A DNA stretch of 64,000 nucleotides, from contig VXAI01000092.1 in assembly GCA_013399305.1 (NCBI GenBank), positions 446,372 to 510,371 of the forward strand. Reading direction: 5' to 3'. A program made the position numbers and the translations under genes. Origin of the DNA: Rostratula benghalensis (taxonomy: Eukaryota; Chordata; Aves; Charadriiformes; Rostratulidae). The notes below the pieces were generated by a model. The model had not been told where the DNA came from, made no database searches, and saw only the letters and a list, made by a program, of their open reading frames with translations. Shown here piece after piece: positions 1 to 12,795 of the stretch; position 1 is the stretch's first letter; each line of letters starts with the position of its first letter.

Positions 1-177
1 ACTGGTCTCCATTTGGACATCAACCCATTGATTGTGACTCTCTGAGTGCAACCAGCCAGCCAGATCCTTACCCACCAATTGGTCAATCCGTCAAATCCAT
101 GTCTCTCCAATTTAGAGACAAGGATGTTGTGTGGGACAGTATCAAATTGTTTTCACATACACTGTACTCATCCAAGA
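1..177 (-). mobile_element. CR1 LINE fragment, reverse-transcriptase region, left edge
   Basis: The plus strand is the reverse complement of the CR1 reverse-transcriptase region. It includes the recognisable run for the segment that reads roughly as phenylalanine-aspartate-threonine-valine then histidine-asparagine-isoleucine-leucine in CR1. The frame is damaged. Homology fades at about 177, a typical 5' truncation; the 3' part lies beyond the left edge. The divergence suggests an old copy. CR1 is the dominant LINE of birds and other sauropsids. Confidence 0.75.
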
Positions 178-3100
178 AAGCAATACAAAAAGTGGACACT
201 AGGACAAATTACCTCCTTGTTTTCTGTTTGGAAATTGCACATGTCACAGAAAAATGTCGCTATGACTGAAAACTTTACGAAGGGTTGTATTAAGTTACTA
301 TTATCCAGTGAATCAGCCCTGACAGAAGGTGGTAGCAGCCAGGAGCATAATTGCAGAAAACGTAACCCTGGAACCTTCACTGCAAATATTTTAACTATCT
401 CATAATGACATAGGTTATTTTTACAACTGGGGAAGGATTATGTAAGGAGATTCTTTGGCACTTTAAGTAAAATGTTCAAAAATAAAAAAAACAGTTGAGC
501 AATCAACATGTTTTTAGTCTTTGTCCTGTTTTACACTTAGCACAGTAAAAGCAACTTTAACATTCCTTCTAAGAAAAACATATTTAAGTGATGGATAGAA
601 ACAGTGAAAACCGATGAAATATTATAGCAGTTTATCTGCTATTTATAGCAGTTGATGAAGATAAATGTTGAGCAGCTTCTCCATTCATGCAGAATGGGCT
701 AAAAAGAGATATTACAATGTATAGGGTCACTTAGATGCAGCTGGAATAAAATTTCTAGGGTGAAAAAACCAAGGGTAACAGTCTTTTTAGATGATTTTAA
801 ACACCTTGGGATGCACCCCACACAACACTGCAGATTCCATACTGGTAGGAAAACCCAGGCTCCTCTAATTCAATTAGTCTTTGAATTGTCCAAAATTACA
901 TCAGAATCAGGACAGGGCAAAAGACAGCTCAAAGCCCCCATTAACTCCTCAATTACATCAGTCTCTCCTTGGCCTGCTAGTGACTGGCTACCATATTTAT
1001 ACCCTGATTTTTTCTCTGCATTTAAGACTTAAGAGCAATAACTTATTTTGCCAGGTTTTATCTATTTCCAACAAACAAATACAAAGAATTTTCTGTGCTT
1101 GTAAACAGATCATGTTCAAGTGTTATATCTGGTTATGTTTAAATCAGACTGAACTAGATGATGTCAAAGTAGTATTTTTATTACAGTGTATTATTTGAGT
1201 GCTGAATTTGTTTTTTTTTCTTTCTCTTTCTCAATTTCTTCACTACATCCTTTAGATTACGCAGTAAATCCCTGTCTGTCAATTATTAGTTACTAATTGC
1301 TCTTCACAACTTTCTGAACAGCTACTAGGAAACAGAATGATGAAATAACTATTGAGTTGAAAGGAGATTAGATAAATATAAATAAATTATACTTATTATA
1401 TGATCCCACCACACCAGGAGATGACTTAACAGCAAAAGGAAAAGAATCACGTTGCAATAATGAAATCAGAGAGGGAATTCAGGTCCCAGAGGCGATTCTA
1501 TGGAGTTTATGTTAATGAACACCTTGTGGGGGACCAAAAATCAACTGGAATAGTTTCCTGAAAACTGTTTCCAGCTATTTTCTCATTTAAAAAGTTCCAA
1601 CTTCACTTGACCCATTAGTCTTCATATTACTTACATTTATTATATATTTTGAAATCTATTACAAAAAACCCAATGGATTCAATATGGCCTGTTTGAACAA
1701 AATCATAACATCTATAAAAGAAAACCTATAAGCAGCGCTCTGAAATTTCTGTCTGAAACAATTTCTTTCTTTGTCATTTTATTACTTGGAGCTTCAGATA
1801 AAAATTTTCAGGGTTATGAGTATTTTACCCTTGTTCTCCATAACATTCAGATTTGTACTGTGAAGATATAATTTTATTCCGTGAACTTGGGATACTGATA
1901 TTACTCAGAAGGACTTTTTATTTGGTAAGCTAAGGATGAATAAGTAACACAAAAATAACAGAACTCCTAGCAAGTTGCTTTAAGTCAATCCCAGCTCTTA
2001 CTAAAGTCAGTGGGCTTAGTCTAATATATGCCATAACTTAATGTATACCAGGTTACTATTTCTTCGACTAATAAACTACCATAGTATACTCTTAATCTGA
2101 AAAAACAGAAAGTAATCTCCCTAAAGATTATTTATAAGTTTTATTTATAAGACTGGGATCTTTTCATAGACTATGAGAAATGTTGAACTACAAGAGAGAA
2201 AAATATGGCATTTTCCAAGAATTTGCTCACTTCTCATACTCCTCATTCTGCAGTGGATCTTTTATTTCTCATAGCTAATATAGAAAAGGTGAGATATTTC
2301 TTCGCTTTCCCCTACACCAAGAAGGCTGTAAAATATTAAACTTCTAAATAGTACTACTATAGCAGAAACTACTATTAGCCTTAAACTCTTAGGAAGATTG
2401 AATTTCCTAGTCCTAAACAGGAGAGAAGCAGACAACAGGCACGAAACATTGTATCACCAGTAATATTATTTCTCCAGGAGCCACCCATCCTGATGTAAGG
2501 AGTCTAACAGAGGAAATCTGAGGAAGGTAAAGGTAATCTTGAGCCCTATTTCCCATTTGTAGTCAGGGTGGCCCTTCAGTAACGGGGAAATGGTTGAATT
2601 GCAAAAATTAAATTTATAAAAATACAAAAGCAAGAGACATGTGAAGAAAAGACTAGCTGTACTGTTCTCAATTGTCCCTGGTCAGGCATCAAAAGAGAGA
2701 CAAATTAAAAGAAATTGAAAAGCAAGAAGAATACAAACGAATTGTTTTTATCCTCTAATTCATCATTCCCAATTTGGATCAAGGGAAAAGAAGGAAGAAA
2801 CTTGAGACAAGGCTTCAGAGGCCATCTGCAGTCCATCTTACGTTCTGCTTCTGTGAGACAGATGCCAATTAGTCTGGAAGAGGCTGGTAGTTGCTGCTCA
2901 GCATTTCTACCTACTGCCGTCTGTGCGCTGCAGCCCCACAGAAAGAGCTAAGGCCAATATGGCAAACTACAGCCTTCAGGCAGCTTAAACAACTTGAGAA
3001 ATGGGGCTGTTTCCCCGCAGTAACAACTCCTACTTCCACAACCTAGTATGTCATTGACATTATGTGAAGGTGACGCAAAGCCATTAGCAGCTATTGTTAG

Positions 3101-3369
3101 CCAGTACCTGGGTCTGAGATCTCAGGCAAGGCTCAGTGATTTAATTCTATTATATTTTTTAAATTGTCACAACTGAATCGAAATAAATTATTACAGGTTG
3201 AGAAGATGAAAGATACCATTAATAAAGGACAGAGGTTTACTATTATTCATAGGATGCTGACTGAAAGGAAGGAACTGTGCAACTACCAAATCCATTAGAG
3301 AACTGTGTCGAGGGCTGGAATGGTGAAGCCAAAAACTATAATGTGGGCATTAGGAAGCACTACCATGAA

Positions 3370-3530
3370 AGCAAAACCCAGGCTAAGGAAAACACTACCT
3401 CTCTCAACAGAGTCAGGGAAGTTGAAGCACAACACAGTGATACGAAATAAATTGTTCAAGGTCATTCAGCAGGTCTGTGGAAATGAACCCACAATTACTA
3501 ACTCTCTATTATCTGCTTTAGCTGCTGAAT
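3370..3530 (+). mobile_element. Possible MIR/CORE-SINE-like relic
   Basis: The block around 3455-3500 (GTTCAAGGTCATTCAGCAGG, then TCTGTGG and AATGAACCCACAA) resembles the conserved part of amniote MIR-type SINEs, which usually read CCCAAGGTCA followed by CAGC and a GAACCCA block. Divergence is high and boundaries are guesses. It could instead be a chance or unrelated match. Confidence 0.45.
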
Positions 3531-5520
3531 AACATATCCATATTAAGACATACACGAAGAAAGGAAAGGACTTAAAATAAAAAAAAAAAAAGAGAGAATT
3601 TCAGAAAATTGGGTAAATGTTTCAAGTGAGTTTTAAAAAGAATGCCAATATACTGAAAAAGATGCCAGAAAATATTTTCAAGCTTGTCCACGTGGCTTCA
3701 GTGCGCAGTCTTCATTTTCAGTACTTAAGACATTTAAGAAACTGAATTTCATTGAAACTAAGTGTTGTAGACATTGCTTTTAGAAAGGCATTTTGATAAT
3801 TTTACACATTATTACACTGATATTATGGACAATAGATGTGTCAAAACCAAAGCAGTACCTACAGCCTGGTACACCTGTTTGGAATATTTCCCTTTGCCCT
3901 CTTAATCGAATAAATATCGTTTCATGGCTACAGTGTCAGTACTTTAAAAACTTGTTTGTAAAAGAGCAAAGGGGGAAAAAAACCTACTAGAAAGCTCAAA
4001 AGTTTTGCAAATGACCCAGAGTTAATTAGAAAAGTCTGCACCCTGGCTAGTTCCCCTTCTCACGTGTCAGCTCTCATTAAATCAAAAAATTCTCATTTCA
4101 AAGTTAACAAACACCATGGTTAACAAAACTGTTAAACTGGGATCAAGTGGGCACATTCCTAGGTTTATATATGATGTCATGCTAAGCAGCCCACAGCTGA
4201 ACTTGCAAGTAGTATGAACGATTTTTCAATATATTAAGTATCTGATCTAATGCTAATTTTCTCTCTATAGGCTAACTGTGCTGGGAACAGGTGGCCCTGC
4301 TTTCAATTACGGAGGGCTAACATGCCAGTGTGAGGCCTGGATTAGTTCACCTTCTCACAGGGAATTTGCCTCGGTTGGGAATGGATTTATTATGGCTTCA
4401 CACATGGAACGGAGCTCATGTCAGCTGAGGGCAGTGATACATCATATGATTCAAATTAACCTGCTGTGGACTGTTCCGCAGGGCTGATATTGTGTATTAA
4501 AATGACGACATTTTTAAAACAGCTTGAAAGAAACCAGGATTGCTGAAGTGCAATGGTTCCAATTTGTTCCAACTAATCTATCACCTGCTGGAGATATTAT
4601 TCTAGTGGGTTTCTGGTAGCTGCTATTTTCCAGGTTTCTCCAAACCACTGACCTTGCTAATGGATACAATTTTTGCCTCTGCAAACAGGGGCGGAAAAGC
4701 TGTAGAGAGTGCCATGGTGCAGTTCTGTTCCTCGCTTTTTATGCATAACCCTAGGTTCAGTGCTGTGCCCCTCGCCGTGCCCAAACCCTGCCAGGGACGG
4801 ACTGGAAGGAAAGAGCCCCCCCTTCTCATGTCCTCCAGTTCTCCCTTCATCTTTTAGAGGGACACGGTATTTCTTAGTTTGTCTGGATAGTTTCCTCTGG
4901 AGAAATTACCTCAAAAGGCAAAGTATCAAGGACGGCAGTCAGTGCACGCATTCTCCCAAGAAAGTGCTGGGGGAAGAGGACTTTGGCATAAACCACCTAT
5001 ATTTTGCATGCATAAGTATTTGAAGGCAATTTGTAAGAAGCTGTAATTCATAAACATGTATTTTATCATTTGCATGCGGAAAGAACACATCAAAAAGACA
5101 GCTTTTATGGCTAAGAAAGCGTAGTTGATTTAAAAAAAGAATCCAAAGAAAGGATTAGATGGTAAAGATAATAAATTTTCAAAAACTATTAAAACAAGAT
5201 GGTCATATTTTTCCTCACCTAACGAATAATATCTAAGGCTGAAGCAATAAATAATTCACTTGTATGTATTAGACAAAAATTAGATGTACAATCCAGTAAC
5301 AGACTGAATATAAAAGAGAGGGTCATGTAAACTGATGTAGATGGAATTTAAAAAATTTTAAATAATTAGTTACTGTAGAAAGAGAAAGAATAGTCCTTTA
5401 ATACATTGTGGGGTTAAAGTTGAGGTCTGTTCCCACAGGCCTGATGATGAATGCTTATTTCTCCTAGGATCCTATTACCTTAAATCTGGAAGAAATATCA
5501 TTTTTCGTTAGTTGCCAAAA

Positions 5521-5561
5521 ATGTACAAAATAATCAACTCATGTGGCAAGAAGTGCATTAA
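5521..5561 (+). repeat. Dispersed 41-nt repeat, copy 1
   Basis: ATGTACAAAA followed directly by TAATCAACTCATGT and, after a few bases, GAAGTGCATTAA. It matches 9378-9423 at 38 of 41 positions, apart from a 5-nt insertion in the other copy. Family unknown. Confidence 0.8.
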
Positions 5562-8239
5562 TGTATCCTGTTATTCTCATTTAATTAGTGGTTTCCAAGT
5601 TTAGCTACTTGCTGTAGTTTTTTGATCTCCAAGCTAGTATGGACTGACAACCTGGTTTCCTGTGTGGTGAAACCATACGATTTTTCTGTGGAATACTATC
5701 TACTTATCTACTTCAGCTGACAAACTATTTACAAGGAGCAATGGTTTTATCTCACACAGCGAACTCTGGGAACCACTTGCAGAGTTTCTTTTCTTTTAAC
5801 TGCTTGCATAGTAGTTTGCATCATAAAACGTAGGCATGTTTGATTGTTGTATTTGAAATTTAACCCCAGCACACCAACAATGTAGTTTGTAATAAAAATG
5901 ACATCACAATTAAACCACTGAACTTTGCACACTTCAGATCTATACAGAAAACTGTATAGTTATCGCTGGTACATCCAGATTTTTGTCTGCATAGGCACAG
6001 CTTTTAAAAATGTGCTGAATTTTCAGAACAGCAGATCACACCTGTACCAACAGGTAGCACCTACTAATGCATCCAATGCACTTTAATAATTTACTTACTG
6101 CGGTTTTAATCGATTGTGGACACACACAGCATGTCCTTAGAAAGCATGCCAGAAAATATGCAGCACTATTGGCCACATGTTCACCTAAAAGGAGTAAGTT
6201 TTCAAGGCCTACAACATAAGTATACTTTAGCAGTGCATTTATTCATTCATTTTATTAACTGTGATGTCTGCTGTCACAAATATCATTTGTCTGCTGACCT
6301 CCCAAGAGCTCTCAGGAGTTTTGCTGAGGTTCTTGTCCTCAATAAACAACTGCCAGCTTAGTTAGGATCTGGCGATGCAGACACTTTCTCCAGGCCTGCT
6401 TACGGCCAAGCTACCTCACCCTGGAAGAAGTTGTGGTTTAGAGGACTTTCCCCCCAGGAGAGTTAGTGACTTATTTTCCAGTAGCCTGCTGAGGAGCTGT
6501 CAGACTTTCATAACTCTTTGCATGTGTTGCTCTGATGCAATCTCATGCAGAAAGCGCCTTCCATTACTCATCCAATGAAACCCCCAGTCCCCAAGGAAGG
6601 CTTCTTGATGATAAAGGTTAGTTTATTTGAAGAGGATCTCATAGTGGCAATGGCTGAGGTTAGAAAAATCTGCAAAGGAATGCAGAGATGTTTTGCTAAT
6701 ATTACACCAACAAAATACTTCATTAAAATTCAGAGAGTAATTACTGTTGAGTCATGTGTATGTAATGATAATTCCAATTAGCAGCAAAAATATGATAAAA
6801 AAAATTGCCTTCTGGCTAAGAAAAGATCCTGGAAGAAATCTCTGCAGTTTGCCTTTACAAAAATAAACAGACTGAAGTTTATGATGCATTAATTTATGTT
6901 TTTTGACTAAATAGTTAACCAAATACTATGGAGGGAAGAGATGTAGCACTGACTCGAGATCCGACTGAATTGTTGAGAATGGAATAGACAGAGAACCAAC
7001 TTCCATGTTTGCTAGTTTTAGAAGTTTGTCCTACTGACGGAAAAGTGTCGGTGAGACAGCTTCAGGTGTGTAATTAATTAAATATTAAGGCTGCACTAGG
7101 AAACTACAGCAAGAACCTTGAGAAAAGGGGAATGCACAGGTGAAGGGGCTAGGAATATGGGAATCTGCCAGGCGTGGGGAGAGAGAACAGCAAAAAATTG
7201 CAAAGAATAGCGGAAAAAAAAAAAAACCCCAAAAAAGAAAAGAGTAAAAGAAAACCAAACTAGCAGCAGTGACCAAGAGATTGTGGCCTTGAGAGAGAAT
7301 ACATTTTCCTTTTGGGTTTCCAATGGAAGTCAAAAATCCTGTCTCTTGATATTCTTCTGCTTTCATCAGCTATCTATAAGGGCCACTGATAGTAGGTGTC
7401 TCTACCCCTCTTGTGCTGGTCATGATTAGAATGAAAATCCACTATTACTAACCATTAATCCTTTAGTTGAAATGGAGTAGAACATTCAGTAGCTCCAAAG
7501 GTTTGAAGTCCTATTAATGAAACTGAATAGGAGCCAATATAAAAAAAGCTCTGCATTGTCAGGTGATTTTAAAATATCTTCTTAAAATAATGTTTTTAAG
7601 AAAGCACAGAAAACTAAAAAAGGGGCAATGATGAGGTTGTTCACATACGTTATTCTTTCCCCCAAATTCCTGCATGCCTGTGTGCAAAAAATGGATTTTC
7701 AAGTTACTTAACCACAGTACTTATAGTCAGCGGGTAAATATGTATGTCTCATTCTCCGGTTGTCCAATTCGAAATCCTGGGCTCTGATACGCAGAAGTGT
7801 TTACTGCTTCACCCAGAGACAATGTAAAGTGTGTTTCCAACATCTACATTTCTATATTTTTAAGTACCTTGGAAAATTAAATTGTATGTTTTGAATTGGT
7901 ATCCTTAATATAAAGAGAAAATCTTTAATTTCCCTGTGCCTCAGTGGCCTTCTGCAAAATGGCAAGGGCATACTATTCCATCATCCATGGGAGGGTTGTG
8001 CAAGTGAACTGATATTTCTGTAGCTCTCAGATCTTAAAAGAGTGGGCAATGCAGAGGAAATATGCAATTCTGCTGCAGAGCCAGGTTTAGATTGTGTGCT
8101 GTAAGACTGTATGAATAACCCAGTGCTGAAGAGTGGCTCACTAAATGACTGATAACACTGATAATATTCTGTGTGCTGAGCAAAGTAAGGATATTCAGGG
8201 GAAAAAGAAAAAATGTTACACAAATCAAGAAATCCACTA

Positions 8240-8423
8240 GAACACTGGAACAGGTTGTCCAGAGAAGTTGTGGGTGTCCCATCCCTGAAGGTGTTCAAGG
8301 CCAGGCTGGATGGGGCTTTGAGAAACATGGTCTAGTGGGAGGTGTCCCTGCTCATGGCAGGGAGGTTGGAACTTGATGATCTTTAAGGTCCCTTCCAACT
8401 CTAACCATTCTATGATTCCATGA
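8240..8423 (+). mobile_element. CR1 LINE 3' end, 5'-truncated
   Basis: This is a clear avian CR1 3' terminus: the last part of ORF2 (ACTGGAACAGGTTG onward), the CCATCCCTG and GGTGTTCAAGGCCAGGCTGG blocks, then the hairpin-like tail with GATGATCTTTAAGGTCCCTT and a terminal ATTCTATGA octamer. It is less diverged than other copies in the window. It lies antisense to VPS13B, about 740 nt downstream of exon E. Confidence 0.95.
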
Positions 8424-9000
8424 AATATGCATAAGAAAGATGAATTACGATGGCACAGATGAGTGTAAATATATTTTCTAACTTTAATATAACCTCAGTT
8501 ATATTCTACATAGTAATGTAGCTATAAATACATAATTCATAAACTGGAATGGATTACATACTTCAATTTGCAGAACTTTCTGATGCTCTAGGAGTGAAAA
8601 TTCAAGTATTATTTTAAGTAAATACTAACAAACCTTCATACCACACCACTTATATTCTGTGTTAATTAAAGAAACACAATATCACTATTTCAAAAATTTT
8701 ACAGTATTGACACTTTAGATGATAGGAATTTGCAATGTCAGGTATCCAGATTCCAAAGAACCTATGAGAAGCCGGTTTACAGAAATCTTCAGAAATATTT
8801 CAAGAGTCAGCTTTTGTAAAGGCAACTGTAATTAAGTTTTACTTGTTCTAGGGCTAGAAACAGTTAGGTTTCATTTTGTTGCAAATTTTCCAAACTCAGC
8901 CCTCTCAAGGAACAAAATTTCTAAATTTACTTTGGGAAAAAATTAAATAATTTGACCATAAACCTAGACTGGTCCAGGACTGACCATTCCTTAACCATGC

Positions 9001-9026
9001 AATTGAAATCTACTTTGATTTCAATT
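9001..9026. repeat. Perfect 10-bp inverted repeat
   Basis: AATTGAAATC and GATTTCAATT separated by 6 nt, about 140 nt after the exon E donor in transcription order. A hairpin could form in the pre-mRNA. Confidence 0.85.
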
Positions 9027-9165
9027 CAGAATAATTGCTGGGGGAAAATGTGACATTCATTAACAAGGAATACAACATTTTCGTGATGATCTGATGCGTG
9101 TGTCTACGTGTGCATCTGTACAAGCAAATTACATTAGAAAACAGATATTATAGTGCAATGTTTAC

Positions 9166-9303
9166 CTGGTCCATTAAGGAAGTCTTTAATTTGCACAGTG
9201 ATAAGAGGAGGTGGAATACCACTTTTTGCATCAACCTCTCCTGCTACTGTCTGCAACCAAATCTTGCAATAATCCAGAGCTTCTGGTAGAGTCTTCCCAG
9301 GAT
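9166..9303 (-). CDS. VPS13B: VPS13B internal coding exon E (last exon visible)
   Basis: This 138-nt exon lies between acceptor CACTTGTAG and donor CCAG|GTAAAC on the minus strand. Its first two bases (AT) complete the Asp codon begun by the last G of exon D; 45 full codons follow and one base is left. The product reads DPGKTLPEALDYCKIWLQTV, then an acidic turn, SGIPPPLITVQIKDFL and NGP. It matches the VPS13B segment that directly follows the 703-nt exon in vertebrate orthologues as I recall them. The distance to exon D is 8.6 kb. The next exon in the gene must lie left of the window, because I could not find a phase-1 acceptor with matching sequence in 1-9165. Intact. Confidence 0.9.
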
Positions 9304-9377
9304 CTACAAGTGATAATGAACATAGTCATTAATAGTAATTAATGATATTCCAAGAATATGACATATAATAAAATGCT

Positions 9378-9423
9378 ATGTACAAAATTGATTAATCAAC
9401 TCATGTAGCTGGAAGTGCATTAA
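9378..9423 (+). repeat. Dispersed 41-nt repeat, copy 2
   Basis: The same sequence as 5521-5561 in the same orientation, with TTGAT inserted after ATGTACAAAA. It sits about 75 nt upstream (in transcription) of the exon E acceptor. The flanks of the two copies do not obviously align. Confidence 0.8.
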
Positions 9424-10212
9424 ATATAATTGATTAAATAAAAAAGTTTAAAATATATAATATTCTAATAGTACTGTTATGCATAGCATTTGTGCTTATA
9501 GACAGATGCATGTGTATAAAAATGCATGCATATACAGGCAAGAGGGCAAAGCTCTAATTACACAAAATGTAGAAAACCTGCAAAAATACCAAGTAAAAGA
9601 GGAGTAAAATACACCAGTTACTACAAGGTAACTTCAAATAGCACACGATTTTAGATTTAATTTGATGATGCTTAAGGAGTCCTTGCTAGAGAATCTGTAT
9701 TCAAAATATGCTACTTCTAGATTGTATTTTCATTGTCAGGCAGAGAAAATAATAATGAAAAGGTAAACGACAGAGGCTGCCAATGACAATGTGGTTATAT
9801 CATTCTCTTTGTATTTTCACTCAAATAGCTAATCAGTAGCTATTCTTGCTACCACCTTGAATTGTATTCCTTTGATCCATTTACAATATTACACTATTAT
9901 ATTACATTTCATTTCCTCCTACTCTTAATTTTCCACATATTACAAATGGCAAAACTAGCAGTGGATTTTTAATCATTAGGAACTCATGACCTTCATTACA
10001 ATAGTTCTCAAATCTGGCACTACAGGTCTTGAATTTTAATTATTTTTTTTTAATCAAGACTGCTATGTTAATTATTGAATGTCTGCCTCACTGTTAGCAA
10101 TTTAAAGAGATTTCCTTGATGTTATTCTCTCCCATTATCAGTCAATCAAAAACTGCTATAATTGCTTTGTTTGAGTTTTACTGAAAGGATTTATTTCAAG
10201 AACAGTATTTAC

Positions 10213-10274
10213 ATACCCACTATTATAGTCAACATATGGTATCGTGGTATCACAGTCATATGTGGACTGGGTAT
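10213..10274. repeat. Imperfect inverted repeat, 18-bp stem with bulge
   Basis: ATACCCA (10213-10219) pairs with TGGGTAT (10268-10274). After an 8-nt bulge, GTCAACATATG (10228-10238) pairs with CATATGTGGAC (10257-10267), one mismatch in 11. The 18-nt loop contains GGTATC twice. The function, if any, is unknown; it could be a small palindromic element or chance. Confidence 0.7.
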
Positions 10275-11849
10275 ATAAAGTCAGCTTTGGAATTTGTATT
10301 TCTTGACCTTATCATGTGATTCATATAAAACTTGGCACATATGAACCCTTATGTGATTTCAAAGAACCTACTGAAACCAATTGATCATGACTTTAGATCT
10401 ATATGGAAAAGATCAAAAGTTAGCACATTCTTCTGTTTTTATTTGATCAATTTTCAGGCAATGACTTTACAGCAGTATTTGTAGTGCATGGCATATACAT
10501 TACAGTCTTTCCTTCCATTTATTCCTGCTATACATTTATAAAGTCAGGTCTCAACAGTTATTTAAGAGCTGTCACTGCATACAACAGTTTTGAATATTTT
10601 CCATGTGAATTTCTACATTTTTACGGATCTTAGCCCTTTCCTTTAATTACAGTAACTGTAATGGTGTGGCACACTCCCTTTTTTAGGGTAACTGATTTAG
10701 GGAATATCTTGTTTCCCGTGCCTGTAATTTGCCTAATATACTGAAATTTAAAATAAATAAATAAATCATAATCACTGAAGTACATTTTCATTTTCAAGAT
10801 TGTTATCTCTGGCTTGGATCATAATACCTTGTTGTGTGCTAGTAGCTCAAGTAGCTCATCATAAATGTGTAATTAGTATACTAATGTTTTTCAGAATATA
10901 TAGTGTAAAGCATTCTAAAAATTACTGAATATTGTACAGTGAACCCCACTGAATCAAGTAATTTGATCTCTAAGTAACTATTCCTTCAGAAGTACTAGCA
11001 CAAACATTTAAGTGTACCAACATTTGACAAAATGTTGCAACATACCATTATTTTGTCATAGTTCTGAAAGTTAATCACCATCTACTGTGTATAGCAACAC
11101 AGATTATCCACCGTCTTTTCAGAAAATTCAGTAAATTCAGTGAAAAATCTCTTTTGCAGAATATACCTGCAAGTATTCTCAATATCCTAAGATGTGTGTA
11201 TGTTATAAAATACCCAATATCTGTCATCTCTCCAAGGAGCATAGCACCATCACCTCTTTATTACCTGGGGTACTACAGGACTGGGATACATGACCAATGA
11301 GAAGAACTCCAGAATTTACAGATGAGGAACACGACACAGACAAACCTTAGAGAGCAAAAATAGCCCAACTCCAACACCTTATACTACCTTTAACCTAGCA
11401 CTGTCCTTACTGATTTCAAGCATATGTTGGTTTTTTTGGTTTACTTAGGGAATCAAGTTACAGACTTGACTGTACATCCAGATTTGCCAGATATGGATTA
11501 ATAAATTTTTATATAATGAGAATAAAGCTAAAATCCAGAGATTTCAAAACTGACTATGGTCTCAAAAACTTGAAGGAACGTCCAAATAGGAGCTATGAAA
11601 TGTATCTGTGAAGGACAAATTCATGTATGTCAAAGCTAAAAAGCCTGAAATTTGTGTGTCTTGATTAAAACACTTTCTAAAGTAGGAAACATCATACACA
11701 TTTTCGTAGAATTAAGGATCAGGAAAGCAATAAAACAGTATCAATCAATCCCTGCGCCACGGACATAGGAACCACCAGAGAACCAATCCAATGAAAAAGA
11801 AAATTTATGCTGAAAAGTGAGGATTTCCTGATGAAGAGAGCTGTTAGAA

Positions 11850-12010
11850 AAGGACTCTTCTCCCTCAAGGAAATGATGGAAACGTTCAGAATGTTTAAAA
11901 ATACACTTGACAGAACACTATAAAATATACAATAGGGAACAATTATGCATCAGCAGGGAACTGGTCTGAATAATCTATTATAATAGGTCATTTCCATTTT
12001 CTATGATTCT
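11850..12010 (+). mobile_element. Degenerate CR1-type LINE 3' end
   Basis: The block resembles a very diverged CR1 3' end. Recognisable pieces are CTCCCTCAAGGAAATGATGG, a middle part around GCATCAGCAGGGAACTGG, TAATAGGTCATTTCCATTTT and a terminal CTATGATTCT. The boundaries are approximate. It is clearly older than the copies at 8240 and 54183. Confidence 0.65.
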
Positions 12011-12614
12011 CCCAAAAATCAACACTTAAATTTACAGTTATTTGTATAAAGAAAATGCTGGAGAAAACTCAAGGGATGCATATATAAGTAAAAGGAGAGG
12101 CTAGAATTACTCCACAGCAAGCCAAGAGAGAGAAAAGAAAGGCTTTAGAAGGGAAGAGCAGTGAGGACGGCCAGAAATTCTATCCTCTACACCATGTGAA
12201 AAATGTGTCTGTGGCAGCAGAAGAAAAATCATGAGACAACTATTGCAGATTAATACTCAAGACTGTAATTTAAAATCTGCAAGAGAAAAGATGTGAGGCC
12301 TTCAATAAGTCCACACCGTTCCCCTCACTTTTTTTTTTTTTTTAGAAATGGTTATTTTTGAATCCATCCAAACATTCAAAGCCACTTTTATTCTTGCTAA
12401 GGCCCATACCTCAGCTCCCAACTTGACAGTTTATGAAGTACCATCCTAAATTTGATATAGATTTACAATCTTTTGATTTCACCTGCTACTCCCTCTTCTC
12501 ATGTTAACAGGAGACGGCAAGCTCCAAACTTGCAAAAAGAAAGGGGAATGAAGAGAAAAGGAAAGGGGGGTGGCAGGAGAAATTTCACATCTCAAAGATT
12601 TTAATTCTTCACAA

Positions 12615-12795
12615 CGTGGTTCTGCTCCCGTTTGCAGCTGAGAGCCAGGGCAGCTCAGGGGGCACAGCCTGTGGGAGGCTTTAACAGGGGGGCTCAGGGA
12701 TCCACAACACCCCAGCAGCCACCAGGCAGGGGACAGGGCTACCGAGCGTGTGCGCGGGACGGCAACTTGGCCTCTGCAGCTGGAACTTTCCCCAG
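12615..12795. other. Isolated GC- and CpG-rich patch
   Basis: About 180 bp with clearly higher GC than the surrounding intron and several CpG sites, including CGTGTGCGCGGGACGG at about 12745-12760. The neighbours are AT-rich and CpG-poor. I recognise no gene, repeat family or promoter motif such as a TATA box. It might be a regulatory element, a retroposed fragment or a local compositional oddity. Confidence 0.55.

Larger units (their letters stand above)
1..9165 (-). other. VPS13B: VPS13B intron 3' of exon E (partial)
   Basis: This is intron sequence, incomplete at the left edge. It begins (minus strand) with the donor GTAAAC at 9165. It holds a CR1 piece at the left edge, a CR1 3' end at 8240-8423, a MIR-like relic near 3370-3530 and one copy of a dispersed 41-nt motif. 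I saw no exon. The open frames present are under about 120 codons and have no recognisable product. Confidence 0.8.

Noticed and set aside
46..405. Open frame of 119 codons on the plus strand at the left edge
   Set aside because: It overlaps a CR1 fragment in antisense and has no recognisable domain; a chance frame.
4623..5023. Pair of overlapping frames on both strands near a slightly GC-richer stretch
   Set aside because: No homology recognised, no splice structure fitting VPS13B, and the two frames simply mirror each other.
7085..7366. Minus-strand frame of 93 codons with a phenylalanine-rich, membrane-like stretch
   Set aside because: The hydrophobic run is the translation of a poly(A)/poly(T) tract; no start context or domain.
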